DNA from: Plantago major
Taxonomy: Eukaryota; Streptophyta; Magnoliopsida; Lamiales; Plantaginaceae
Assembly (NCBI GenBank): GCA_026545765.1
Contig: CM048839.1
Location: forward strand, 45,554,677-45,618,676
Reading direction: 5' to 3'
Length of the DNA: 64,000 nt
Part shown: positions 11,236 to 22,200 of the stretch, piece by piece
How the letters are laid out: each line of letters opens with the position of its first letter
How positions within the stretch are numbered: position 1 is the stretch's first letter
Program-made: the position numbers and the translations under genes
Notes under the pieces: generated by a model
What the model was told of the DNA's origin: nothing
The model's database searches: none
The model's input: the letters and a program-made list of their open reading frames with translations, nothing else

Positions 11236-13379
11236 GTGTCATATCAATGAATATAAGTATGTCATATGACACAATTATTGATAGTTTGATACCCACCATG
11301 GCACAAAAGGTTGTCAAAATACATACAAGTATAATTTTTATGTAAGTGGAATAGTCAATTAACATAATTTTTAGTGTATGCCAAATAAAAAACTGATGAA
11401 TAGTGATTCAACCGAGTTTTTAGTTGTTTGCCAAATAATTCAATAATAATTAGTTTTTTTTTAAATACCGGAAAAGAAAACATAAATCTTAGTGGAGTAC
11501 TACCCTGCTCCACAGAAATAGTTTTGGTTTAATAGTTTTGTTTGTCTAAACTTTGTGGCCTGGAGTGGACTGTTAAGATGCATCAACTACCCCTATTTAG
11601 TTTCACATTTTTCAACAATTGTGATTGTGACCATGAAGAGAGAACTCGAGCTCGGTCACCTCTTTCATCGCACTTTTTGTGAGCAACTAAAGATCGAACA
11701 TTTTAAGTCATAACACCCACTGCTTTCTTCATCTTTGTTCCGTTGTGTCCACAAAACCAGAACATTCAGAAGAAAGTGGAAGGAAACGGGGTGAAGAGAA
11801 CAATTAATCCCATACAAAAGATATCCCATAACCCGAAGAATCCTAACTACGTGAGAGGCTGAAGGGGAAGCCCAAACTTTACAAAATAAACAATAAAATG
11901 CACAAACTCCTCCAATATTCCTATCCATGCAACAAAGCAACATAAACCTACAGCAAAATACAATTTGATGCCTAATCTTTGTAATCCAATAGTATTACCC
12001 TAGGTCATATTCTTTCCTGCTATTATTTGAAACAAGAATATTACGTACAGTCGAGCTAATGCTCGCCTTTTTTCTTCCCCTTCGCATTTAATGAATTGTT
12101 GCCATATTCCAGAAGCTAATTTACCAGCTAGGTTACATTATCCTGAATCCAGATAGCTACAATGGCACCACCCTCTCAAGTCTCAGATAGATTATCTGAA
12201 GCAAACTCCTTTACAAGTCCATAAACTTCAAACTTGGGGAACTTTAACTAAAACCAGACAAGAAATTATCTCCGAGAACAGCTTGATCAATATAAGGTAT
12301 CCACAGTGTGTAAGTATTCCAAATAAACATCCCGAGCACATCACACAATTATTTTCTTTCAGTTACCATATAATTTATCGTGGCATGCCATAAGCTATTC
12401 ATGCATATCTTTCATAAAATAGCAATTCAGTGCAGTAAAACCAACACCAGGATCATCCAATTAGCGGAAGCTATTATGGTTTTTATGCTTTTGACAGGCT
12501 ATGATAGGAAGCAAGATTCATTCTGCCGGGCAATTATTTCTTGTAATGACAAGATTAAAGTTAACGGGCAAATAAAACTGCAAATTAGGTTCAACCCTCA
12601 TGCTGCCCTTGGACCACCAACTCCTACGAAGAGCGTTAGGACAAGAAATTCTTAATGAACATCTCATGTCAAGAAAGAACAATCATATACCACCTCAAAA
12701 TCCAATGTTATCAGACTCAGACAAGTGATTCTTAGAAAAGACAGCCTTTCCTAAGCATTAGGAAAAAACACATTCTTAGAACATCGTTCTAATCTAAATT
12801 AACACCACCATCCAGCCAAGGGTTTGCAGTGGTTTTCCTCATGTATAGGAAAGACCAGTATTTTCTAAGACTTCACTCATCAGACAATGCTCTACTTTCT
12901 ATACAAACTGAAGAGTTCCAACGAAACACAGAAGACTAATAAGAGGGGCAAAAGTTAAGAAGGGGAGATTAAATGATCTTCACGGCATAGAGGGGCACAA
13001 GGAAAGAAAAAACCAATTAAGAGAAATCATCAAGAGGAACCAATGTACTGCTGAAAACTTAGAAATGGCACTAAATTAAACAATGCTAAATACAGACGCA
13101 AGAAAGATTAAGAATAGTAGAATACTGCATATATACACGTACTATGGCTCCAATCTCACTCCTGAAACTGAAACGAAGTGGATGAAGTACAACCTATCAT
13201 TAAGCAATCATGGTATACTTATTTCAACTTTGCTTTTGAAAGTATCGAGCAATTATAGACAACGTTATATAAACAAGAAACGGTAATTAAAAAAAAGGAC
13301 ACCTTATCTACCTACTTGACATTTCCAAGTTGACTTGCAAACAATCAAGAGGCATAACTAGCAAGTAGTAACATCATGT
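11236..13379. other. Intergenic and 3' flank of the BSD gene
   Basis: No gene, TIR pair or clear repeat was seen. The part next to 13380 should contain the 3' UTR of the BSD-domain gene (minus strand). Short open frames at 11665–11943 (-) and 12380–12655 (+) show no recognised domain. Confidence 0.4.
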
Positions 13380-14396
13380 CTAGGAGGTTTGGTCTTCGTC
13401 CTCGACATCCCAGCTGAGCTCCTCATCTCCATCAGGTTCAGTCGACTGCTTTTGCAAACCATCCTCCATCTCGTCCCAAGAAAAGTCACTCACATGTGAC
13501 GACCTTCGGCTTGATATAACCGAATAATCACTTCCAAGCTTCCCTTCCGAACCTTCTTTCTCATCCACTTTCATACCATCCTCCGAACCTTCTTTCGTCC
13601 CCGACACACCAGCTTTATCCCCAACATCATCCTCGACATCCCAAGTCAACTCCTCTTCCTCTTCCATACATGCTTTCTTAACAATCCTCAACCTGGCCTC
13701 CTCAGTTTTAATCACCTTATCAACCCTATAAAAATACCTACACCAAAAGGTGTTCTCATCCACAATCTCAGGCACAACCTCATTAAAAATCTCTCTCACC
13801 ACTGAGTCGTTAGAATCGTCAACCAATTTCCCAATTTCTTCCCTCCTATCCCCAATTCTAAACCCTAATTCCCACTCGGCATAATCTCCCTGCTCAACTT
13901 CCTCGCAATAAGTCTTAACATCGCATTGCAAACCACGAATAATCGCGTCTAACCTACTATACGGCTTCACAAGTTTACGCCTTTCCCCCAAACCAATTCG
14001 ATTCGAATGAGTAGGATCAAAGTTACGATTTTGATTACGAATAATACCCGAGAAGGTGGAACCCACGTTGTCGATTGCTTCCCCAACAGCTTCGAGCGAC
14101 TCCTGAGCGAAAGCGGCGCCGGATTCGAGGCGAGCGGGGAGGTCCTGGACGGCTCGGCTTGCGGCTTGGCGTAAAATTGAAGTGTCGTTTTTCAAAGCAG
14201 AGGTGAATTCTTGGAGATCTCTGTAGTAGTTGTCGAGTAAAGATGGAAGCCTGATTTGGAAGAAATTGGGCTCCGACGGAGGAGTCGATGGAGGGGTGGA
14301 GGGTGAGTAGCTGCCTTTGGGGGTGTGCGGTGGTGAGTTGGTCGGAGTGGTAGATGGCGGCGTTGTGTCTGAGAAGATCGATTTGAAGAAATCCAT
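13380..14396 (-). CDS. BSD domain-containing protein
   Basis: Single-exon gene of 338 aa. I chose the ATG at 14396 (MDFFKSIFSD), because the open frame upstream of it begins with TTG. The N-terminus is rich in Ser/Thr/Pro (TPxSPP-type words). The middle carries the BSD domain at about residues 172–229, from DYAEWELGFRIGDRREEI to the diagnostic FWCRYFYRVDKV. The C-terminus is acidic, with a short motif repeated as EELTWDVEDD (about residue 248) and EELSWDVEDE (about residue 325), plus a looser FSWDEMEDG. BSD domains occur in TFIIH p62-type factors, synapse-associated proteins and DOS2-like proteins; the plant members are poorly characterised, so no specific role is assigned. The acidic C-terminus could be a binding tail (inference). 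No introns or frameshifts. Confidence 0.93.
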   Translation of the reverse strand: MDFFKSIFSDTTPPSTTPTNSPPHTPKGSYSPSTPPSTPPSEPNFFQIRLPSLLDNYYRDLQEFTSALKNDTSILRQAASRAVQDLPARLESGAAFAQESLEAVGEAIDNVGSTFSGIIRNQNRNFDPTHSNRIGLGERRKLVKPYSRLDAIIRGLQCDVKTYCEEVEQGDYAEWELGFRIGDRREEIGKLVDDSNDSVVREIFNEVVPEIVDENTFWCRYFYRVDKVIKTEEARLRIVKKACMEEEEELTWDVEDDVGDKAGVSGTKEGSEDGMKVDEKEGSEGKLGSDYSVISSRRSSHVSDFSWDEMEDGLQKQSTEPDGDEELSWDVEDEDQTS

Positions 14397-14493
14397 TGCA
14401 GAAGAATTATTCAATTGCAGGAAAGGGGAAGATGAAGAAGAAGAAGAATAATGTGAAGTGTATTAATGTATTTCGTATTTGCGTGTCTCATTC

Positions 14494-14501
14494 AATATAT
14501 A
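14494..14501 (-). promoter_or_regulatory. TATA box of the BSD gene
   Basis: On the minus strand TATATATT lies about 100 bp upstream of the ATG. It is followed by a CT-rich leader (TTCTTCTTC repeats at about 14432–14450), a common arrangement for plant core promoters with a pyrimidine patch. Transcription start not determined. Confidence 0.5.
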
Positions 14502-14724
14502 GGAGTTTATAAAATATTTTATTAGTATTACTTATTTAGGCAGTTGAATTCGTTTGGAATTGGGATTTTAGGAAACAAAAATCTGGAATTTATATGTCGT
14601 GGATAGATATGGAGGATGATCATAAATTTGTTGACAAGACCGTTTGACTGACAACTCACTCGAATAGCTGACAATCCAGTTTGAACAATTGAACTAGTGA
14701 TGTTAAACTATCAGAGTATTGTCA

Positions 14725-14850
14725 TACACGCGAGCTCAGTCCGGACACGACGTGTTAATAAAAACAAGTAAAAAATGGGTTCGAGCTCAAGAAACTTGAA
14801 ACGAGCTCGAGCTCGGCTCGTTTACCTTATCGAGTGAGCCGAACCTCGTT
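14725..14850. mobile_element. Fragment of an AGCTCG-rich hAT-like element
   Basis: GCGAGCTCAG…CGAGCTCGAGCTCGGCTCG resembles the word structure of the complete hAT element at 6804–7291. Only one end region is present and no target duplication was found, so this is a remnant. Confidence 0.4.
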
Positions 14851-14911
14851 AAGGTACCCTAAATGTAATTTAAATTATCAATTGCACCCTACATGTGGAA
14901 TTTTGTATGCA

Positions 14912-15194
14912 CTCCTTCAGCCTCAGAATCAACTTCTCGTGGATTCGAACACGGGTTTTAGAACAAAATTATATAAATAATTGGAGTAATTTACAAAAGG
15001 TAAGTAGAATGGATAAAAGTATGATATAAAGGTTAAATGATAAAATATAAAAAATGTGGGAAAAAAGTGTTCTTTTAGTGATAAAATGTGTATAGAGTTG
15101 AGAGTATTTATTAATTTGTTTGATGTGGGGTGACTCCTTTTTTTAACAATGTATAAGTTTTGTGGGACGGTTAAAAATGGCAGGACAGAGGGAG
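14912..15194. mobile_element. Stowaway-like MITE
   Basis: The right end GGACAGAGGGAGTA is a standard Stowaway terminus. The left end CTCCTTCAGCCTCAG is a diverged partner about 280 bp away, and both are next to TA-containing flanks. No coding potential. Confidence 0.5.
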
Positions 15195-15225
15195 TACTTA
15201 ACATATAGGATTTGTTTGGTAAAGG

Positions 15226-16350
15226 GGCAAAAAAAATTTTTGGTACACTATAATGTTACAGTGCCACTTTGGGTACGCTACATCGACATCGTCCAAGTTG
15301 GATACACTTTAATAACAACCCGTCCAATTGAGGTACGATTTTCAATTTTCCGGCCAGTCGTCTAATTTTCCGGCCAAGTGACCCTATTTTAACTATTCTC
15401 GGACACGTGTCACTCCCAGATTAAATCTGGGTTCAAAATTTTTAAAAAAAGGAAAATTAATTTTAAAAATTATAAAAACAATTAAAATTAGAAAAAATAT
15501 ATTTCCAAATAAAAAAAAAGAAAAATTAAAAAAATAATTTCGAAATATGTTTTTAATTTTTCTAATATATTTCCAAATAAAAAATAATAATTTCCAAATA
15601 AAAAAATAAGAAAATATATTTCCAAATAAAAAAATAATTTCCAAATAAAAAAATATTTTCAAAATATGTTTTTAAGAGTACTTTCTACTTGATGAACTAC
15701 TATATTCCCAAGTAACTACTATATCAGTCTAAGTATATTTTCTCTCTTACAATGTCCCTTCTAAAACCTATGGATTAAGAGTACTTTCTACTTGATGAAC
15801 TAAATAGACATTGCATTGTTACCTATCAAAATCTAAAGCTTATTCTAACAGTTAATAAGTTTGTAAAATTATTCTTTCAGCTGAAGTTTGATCTGACTTT
15901 GTGTGTTTGGTCTGAAATTAAAAACATATTTTGAAAATATTTTTTTTATTTGGAAATTATTTTTTTATTTGGAAATATATTTTTTTATTTGGAAATATAT
16001 TTTTTTTATTTGGAAATATATTACAAAAATTAAAAACATATTTCGAATTTTTTTTTAATTTTTCTTTTTTTTTAATTTGGAAATATATTTTTTCTAATTT
16101 TAAATTTTTTTTATAATTTTTAAAATTATTTTTCCTTTTTAAAAAAAAAAATTGAACCCAGATTTAATCTGGGAGTGACACGTGTCCGAGAATAGTCAAA
16201 ATAGGGTCAATTGGCCGGAAAATTGGATGATCGAAAATTGAAAATCGCACTTAATTGACGGTTGTTATTAAAGTGTACCCAAATTGGACGATGTCGATGT
16301 AGCGTACCCAAAGTGGCACTGTAACATTATAGTGTACCAAAAAAAAATTT
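15226..16350. mobile_element. Foldback element with long inverted arms
   Basis: The left arm (about 15226–15676) and right arm (about 15914–16350) are reverse complements over roughly 440 bp. Outer parts share GGTACACTATAATGTTACAG, the CATCGACATCGTCCAA word and CCCAGATTTAATCTGGG. Inner parts are A/T-rich repeats of TTTCCAAATAAAAAA. The central spacer (about 15677–15913) contains a direct repeat of AAGAGTACTTTCTACTTGAT about 105 bp apart. No transposase. The transcript would fold into a very long hairpin. The target duplication is unclear because the right arm abuts family-X copy 2. Confidence 0.8.
15672..15804. repeat. Direct repeat in the foldback spacer
   Basis: The word AGAGTACTTTCTACTTGATG occurs at about 15674 and again at about 15778, with both copies extending to GAACTA. 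The intervening sequence is unrelated to the arms. Confidence 0.7.
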
Positions 16351-16796
16351 AGGGTCCTTCTATCATCAGTCAAGGTGTCGCCCTGACTAACTTCAGTCAC
16401 CTATTTTGATCCGTTAGATTAAAAGTTTAACGGTGGAGATCGAATAATCTGCTACCTTTCGCACCAAGTGTTGTCATGGGGTATCGTTCGTGTCGCACGA
16501 GGTGTTGCACTACGTGTTGCTCTAACCGTCTATATCGCTCTAAACTATTTAAATATATTAAAACAAAAAAACATCATTTTTCATATATTAAAAATTCCCT
16601 ACTAAAAATTAAAATATTTCAGTTAAAATCAAAATCAAATCAAAACTAATAATCAAATTAAATCAAAACAATCAAATTAAAGTAATCTCCAAATTAAACC
16701 GATCATCATCATCGCCGATCATCATCGCGAAGCCACTCATCATCTCAAAGAACCAATTCTTGCGCTCATTATAATTATCACTACTAATTAACCAAG

Positions 16797-17873
16797 TGTA
16801 GACGAACGAAATTCGTCTACTATAAAACGACATTTAAAAACATATATTAGAAAAATAAAAATACAATTTTCTAGCATTTTTAGAATTTTACTAAATTAAA
16901 TTCTAAAATAAAATTGCTAGATTATTTTCTAATATATATATAAATTTAAATCAAATTATTTCACATGGGCCAACGTGAAAGTAAATCATGTAAATTGGGC
17001 TACATGTGGATAAATTGGGCCATAGGTGATGGACTAGGTCTCCATGTGGTGAAATTGGGCCAAAATTAATGGACTAGGGCTCCATGTAATGAAAATAGAA
17101 ATTGAAGAGTTGCCATGGGCCCTATATTACAGGAATATGCTCTTCTTATGCCCTTCCAAAGTGTTATAAATAGAGGACCCCCTTCATTCATTTCTAGACA
17201 CCAAGCAACACATCAAGAGGAGCATAAGAAGAAGAGTAGCAAAAAGAAGGCAAGCAACAAGCAAGATCAAGAGCAAGAATCACAAGTCTTCTCAAGATCA
17301 GCATCAAAGTTCTAGCAAGTATTCAAGAAGTTCATCAACGAATCCAGGAGTAGTCACCGTTTGATCCAAAAAGAAGCCTCAACGCACTTGGAGAAACGTT
17401 ATTGGAAGATCAACTACGCCAAAAGGAAGATCAAATCCGAGAATCCTGACGAAACTCGAGCAAACGTTCTTGAAGTTCATCACCAAATCTAAGCCAAGAC
17501 CATCGTTTGATCCAAGATCAAGCTCAAAAGCCCTTGGAGAAACGTTTCCTGCCGGCCAAACTTCCTCTAAAGAAGATCAAAGGCCAAATCCTGCGACGAT
17601 CTAGAAGCGTTCTTCGTGGAGTTCATCAAATCCCCAATAAGTTCGTCATCGCTCGCATCAAGCACTTCAAAGTTCATGATTCGATCCGAGATCAAGCCAA
17701 GAAGCCCTCGTATCGACGTTTGCCCGACTTTGAAGTCGTAAATCCTAAAACGAAGAATTTGAAGATCTAAGTTCGCCGCTTTAAAAGACTGGAATCAGAG
17801 GATTAGAATAGAGATTGTACCCGCTTTTATCAAGATCAATAAAATTATCATTTGAGCAACTTTATTTGCTACA
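16797..17873 (+). mobile_element. Solo LTR (1077 bp) with 5-bp TSD
   Basis: Begins TGTAGACG and ends TTTGCTACA (TGTAG/CTACA termini), with exact 5-bp duplications CCAAG at 16792–16796 and 17874–17878. It contains TATAAATA at 17165–17172 and AATAAA at 17838–17843, about 670 bp apart, consistent with an LTR carrying U3, R and U5. A 9-bp hairpin (GTAGACGAA/TTCGTCTAC) sits at the very start. No internal retrotransposon sequence adjoins it, so it probably arose by recombination between two LTRs. Superfamily cannot be told from the LTR alone. Open frames at 17115–17770 lie in the transcribed part and match no domain I know. Confidence 0.88.
17165..17172 (+). promoter_or_regulatory. LTR promoter TATA box
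   Basis: TATAAATA inside the solo LTR, followed about 30 bp downstream by a C/A-rich leader. The LTR's own AATAAA lies at 17838–17843. It could drive transcription towards 18 kb (inference). Confidence 0.55.
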
Positions 17874-18239
17874 CCAAGGTTGTGGATTTAGCTTATTAAT
17901 TGAGGTTGAAAATGACTAGATGGAAGGGGAAAGAGAATTTCTCTTCCAATTTGACGTATTGAATTGGGGAATTTAATTTAGAGTTCTGTGGATATTTAGT
18001 TTTAATTATAATTTTAAGGTATATAATTATAAATTATAAATGTATATGTAAATATGTGTTTAATTAATTTTTATTATAAATTAGTGGAGATGTTAATATT
18101 TCTAAATATAGTAACAATTGCGGTTGAGGGCGATGGAGAACAATACTTGAGAGCGATAGAGAGCAATGGACACGTGTCAGGTGTCGACACATTGACTGAC
18201 AATAGTCAAGGCAACAGTCTGACTGCCGGTAGAAAAGCT

Positions 18240-19243
18240 GAAGTTATCCATCCATTCTTACTTAATTTGACTTTGTTTTGGCATGTTAATTTTCGTGTTT
18301 GGGCTTGTGAAGAAAGTTAGTAATGTTTGGCAACTCCCCAGTCCATAAACTCTAGGCAACTCTGTGATTGATTGTTTGGGCTTATATGTGGGCGGCATCA
18401 AGAAATTGGGCTATGCCATGTGCATAGTTGAATTTCGTGTGGGCCAACTCATTATGTCCAACTCCAAATTACAACCCAAAGTCCCAAACACATAAATTGA
18501 ACATTGGCAAGGCTGATGGCATAGGACTGGATTATGTAAAATATTGCCAAATTTGTGCCATGGAGAATGTACGCATACAAACAGCTCCATAATGTGTTGG
18601 TTGCAACATGGCAAAAAATGTCCCCAGTTCTAGAAATATGTCCCAAGCGTTTTGAGTATAGTACATTGAAAGACAGCATGGTAAATAGAGTACATGATGA
18701 TGACATTGCAGTCAACCTGTTGCATAATCTGTTTAACAGGTTTGAGACTGAGATTACAGTAAATCCTCTCCATAATCTGTTTAACAGGTTTCTTACGGAA
18801 ACTGGATATGCAATTATGCACCACCAGCAAGAGCACAACAAACAGGAACTTGATTCTTTCATCGCTCACCTTGCAAACCGTACAATACAACATATCCGGT
18901 CATTACATCTATCACAACGGCCAGCAGAGAAAAAATAAAATAAAATTAGGAACGAACAGTTATAAACAGGTGGCCAAGTGACATCTGAGTACTCGTTTTT
19001 CTCCTTTTTTTTTCTTCGCTTTTACCAAAGACTTCTTTCATTGTGGCATCAACATAGAGATCAGTTCTCTCCACCAACTGTATGTAAAGAGGTTTCTGCA
19101 CGTTAATTTAATTTCAACATGACGAGCTTTCTTGCCTGATTGTATGAAGAGCCAAAAACCAAAAAAAAGGAAAAGGAATAAGGTCATGACTCGAGATGAT
19201 AATGACAAGACAAGACAAGAGTACAGTCACTTGATAAATGCAC
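18240..19243. other. 3' flank of the MO25 gene
   Basis: No gene was recognised. The part next to 19244 should include the MO25 3' UTR (minus strand). A 384-bp plus-strand open frame (18555–18938) contains a duplicated word CATAATCTGTTTAACAGGTT at about 18723 and 18772 but has no family match; I do not call it a gene. Confidence 0.4.
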
Positions 19244-22200
19244 CTAAGATATGAGATGCGGAAGCCTAGATACTCTCTCTATTTCCTTCACTATAAGTTC
19301 CTTTTCCTCTTCAAATTCGTCATCTTCACCCCCTGCAGTAAGTATACAGACTACAGGGTTAGTAATGAGGGTGATTGAAAGAATTAACTTTGTTAAAGAA
19401 CTAGTAACAATCAAGGCTGCATTTACGAGCATTCTCAACTTGTAACCAGTTATGACCATTCAATAGATGAAAGGTTTAACCCTGCAATTTAGATTACCTT
19501 TGCCTGCAGATAGGTTGCTGAGGAGTTCAAGAAGCCGTTCGTGGTTCTTAGCCAGTATAACTTTTATATCTCGAGGTTTATTCGGGTTGGCCACAAAAAT
19601 CTGCATAAAAATTATACAAAAGTTGAATCTGGGATGAATCAAACTGATTGAATAGAATGATAAAACTACAATTAAATCATTGAAACCGTAAATATGACAT
19701 GAATAATGCTCGATTATCACAGGGAATAACTTAATAGTGTATTGAACGAATTAGATTTGGGTCCACTGAGAAAGAGATGATAATAACGTGAGGTTGTTCA
19801 TAAAGAAAAGAGAAAATCTGCAAAAACATGATAAGTTGATTGTTAAGTATCCAAGATTCAAACGCACAATCGATCAACTACCAAACAAACACCAATAAGC
19901 AATCACACAAAGAACACAAAGAATTTACGTGGTTCGATTGAATCGCTTCAATCTACATCCACGGAGAATCGGTGATTTTATTGATTCTTTTGGTATCTCA
20001 ACTACAAGCTTGTTACAGAGAATTGAAACGAAATACAGCTAGAATTCGATATACAATACTCACAACAACAGCTCACACAACGCTCTCAATCACAGAGAAA
20101 ACGAAAAACTGAAATCTGGAACTCGGAAATTGATCTAATAATGCAAGCTAGCTCTCTTGCTCTGTTTTATTTGATGAAGATGATGAAATAACTGCTCGAC
20201 TAGCAGTAGCCGTTGGATCATAACAAACACTTCAATCCGACGGATGGCACAAAATCGCATTATCATTAAACTGAACGAAACACGTTTTCTCCTGCCGCCT
20301 TTCAACAAACTAATCTTCAGATAATAACAAATCAGTCCCTGAACTTCTCACATTATTCGAAACAACCCCAAAACTTAACAAATCTCCACCTTGTTGAGAA
20401 TAACCTTCAGCAACAACAACACACCTCATTTTCTCTTATTCCCCACCACCTAATCACCTGGCAGTGGTAACAGCACTCTGTACTTGATCTTCAATCACTT
20501 CTAATCCCAACTAAACTCAAACAATGATTGAATTTGGCTGGAATCAGAGGCTTAGTCATCATATCTGCTGCATTGTCCACAGTAGACACCTTTGCTATCT
20601 TTACTTCATTCTTCTCTATGATATCTCTGACAAAATGCAATCTTACATCAATGTGCTTGGACCTTTCATGGAACATTTCATGTTTTGACAGATATATGGC
20701 ACTCTGACTATCACTCAAGATAGTAACAGCTCCTTGATTTAATCCAAACTCATTTACAATGCCTTTCAACCATAATGCTTCTTTCACAGCCTCAGTAATA
20801 GCCATGTATTCTGACTCAGTTGTTGACAAGGCAACTACATTCTGTAAGTTTGATTTCCAACTAACAGCTGATCCAAACAAAGAGAAGATATAACCTGACT
20901 GAGATCTTCTATTATCAAGATTTGCAGCATAATCTGCATCAACATAGCCCAAAATAGGATCTGTAGACCACTTATCATCTCTGCAGAACTTGATCCCAAT
21001 ATCTAGAGATCCCTTAAGATATCTCAGTATACACTTTATCGCATCCGGTGATATTCTCCAGATTGAACATATACCGGTAACACTAATTGCATAAGCAACA
21101 TCCGTGCTGCATACCATCAGATACATTATACTTCAAAGAGCATTTCAGATAAGGGATTTTACTCATATGCTCCACCGCTCGTGTGTTTCTGGCTATGTTC
21201 GGTGAGAGCTGAAATCTCGAGCTAAAGGAATGCTACTGACTTGCATTCATGCATATGAAACCTCTGCAAAACCTTCTTCGGTAATCACCTTGATTCAAAT
21301 TTAAGTGTACCAAATTTTTCGTCTCGAGGATATCCATACCAAGAATTCTTCTTGCATTTCCCAAATCTTTCATTTCAAATCTATTTCCCAGTTGTTTCTT
21401 GACCTGCTGTAACTCTTCAACACTACTGCTGGCAATCAACATATCATCTACATACAACAGTAGATATGCAATGACTTGAGATTCATTCCTTTTAAGATAC
21501 ACACAAATTGCCAAACATTGATTTGATAAAACCAATTTCATCCATATAATCACTTGAATTTTCAGTACCGCTCAGGACTTTGTTTAAGTCCATATAGTGA
21601 TTTCTTCACAGCATACCTTACCTTCATTCTCGGTAGAACAAAACCTCAAATGAGCCATATAAATGGTTTCTTCAAGATCACCATGCGAAAAATTGTTTTA
21701 ACATCTAATCATTGTAGCTCCGGATCAAATTGAGTTACTATACTCAAGAAAAGCCTTATCAAGTATGTTTGACCACTTTGGTGAGAATATATCATCAATC
21801 TACACCCTCTTTCCGAGTGAATCCTCTAGCCACCAATCGGCCTTATATCTCACTTGCTCGTGGTATTGACCTCAATTTTCCTCTTATATATCCATTTACC
21901 TTACTATTCTCTTGTTAGCGTGTTTATCAACTAATTCCCAAGTCTTGTTCTTCTCAAGAGATAGTAGCTCTTCTGATAAGAACTAACCATTCTTGCTTAC
22001 GAGCACAAGTACTAGCTTCTTTAAAATCTTGAGGCTCTTGAAATTCAATGTCACGACATGTGCTTAGGGAGAAAGCTACCATATTATCGAAACCATACAT
22101 GTTTGTTGGCTTCTTTGTCTCTTCTCTATCTCTACCAATTTGAAAATTTCTTATTTCATCAAGAACCACAGAGCTACCTTCCTCCTTGAGTAGTTCCTTT

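Larger units (their letters stand above)
16351..18239 (-). mobile_element. Family-X TIR transposon, copy 2, split by a solo LTR
   Basis: The left end (GGTCCTTCTATCATCAGTCA) and about 200 bp inward match the reverse complement of 4080–4272. The right end (about 18121–18239, finishing CTGACTGCCGGTAGAAAAG) matches the reverse complement of 1317–1430. The terminal words TCTAYCRTCAGTCAAGG and TCTACCGGCAGTCAGAC form the inverted repeat. Without the solo LTR the element is about 800 bp. No transposase frame. Confidence 0.55.

Noticed and set aside
14397-14414. Six-residue N-terminal extension of the BSD protein
   Set aside because: It would begin with TTG; MDFFKS at 14396 is the first ATG and fits the family start.
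17115-17770. Plus-strand frames (66 and 87 codons) with Lys/Ser/Gln-rich peptides
   Set aside because: They lie inside the solo LTR between its TATA box and AATAAA and match no known protein.
18555-18938. 127-codon plus-strand frame with a duplicated HNLFNRF peptide
   Set aside because: No family match; it lies in the MO25 3' flank and the opposite strand is open too. Duplication noted only as a repeat.
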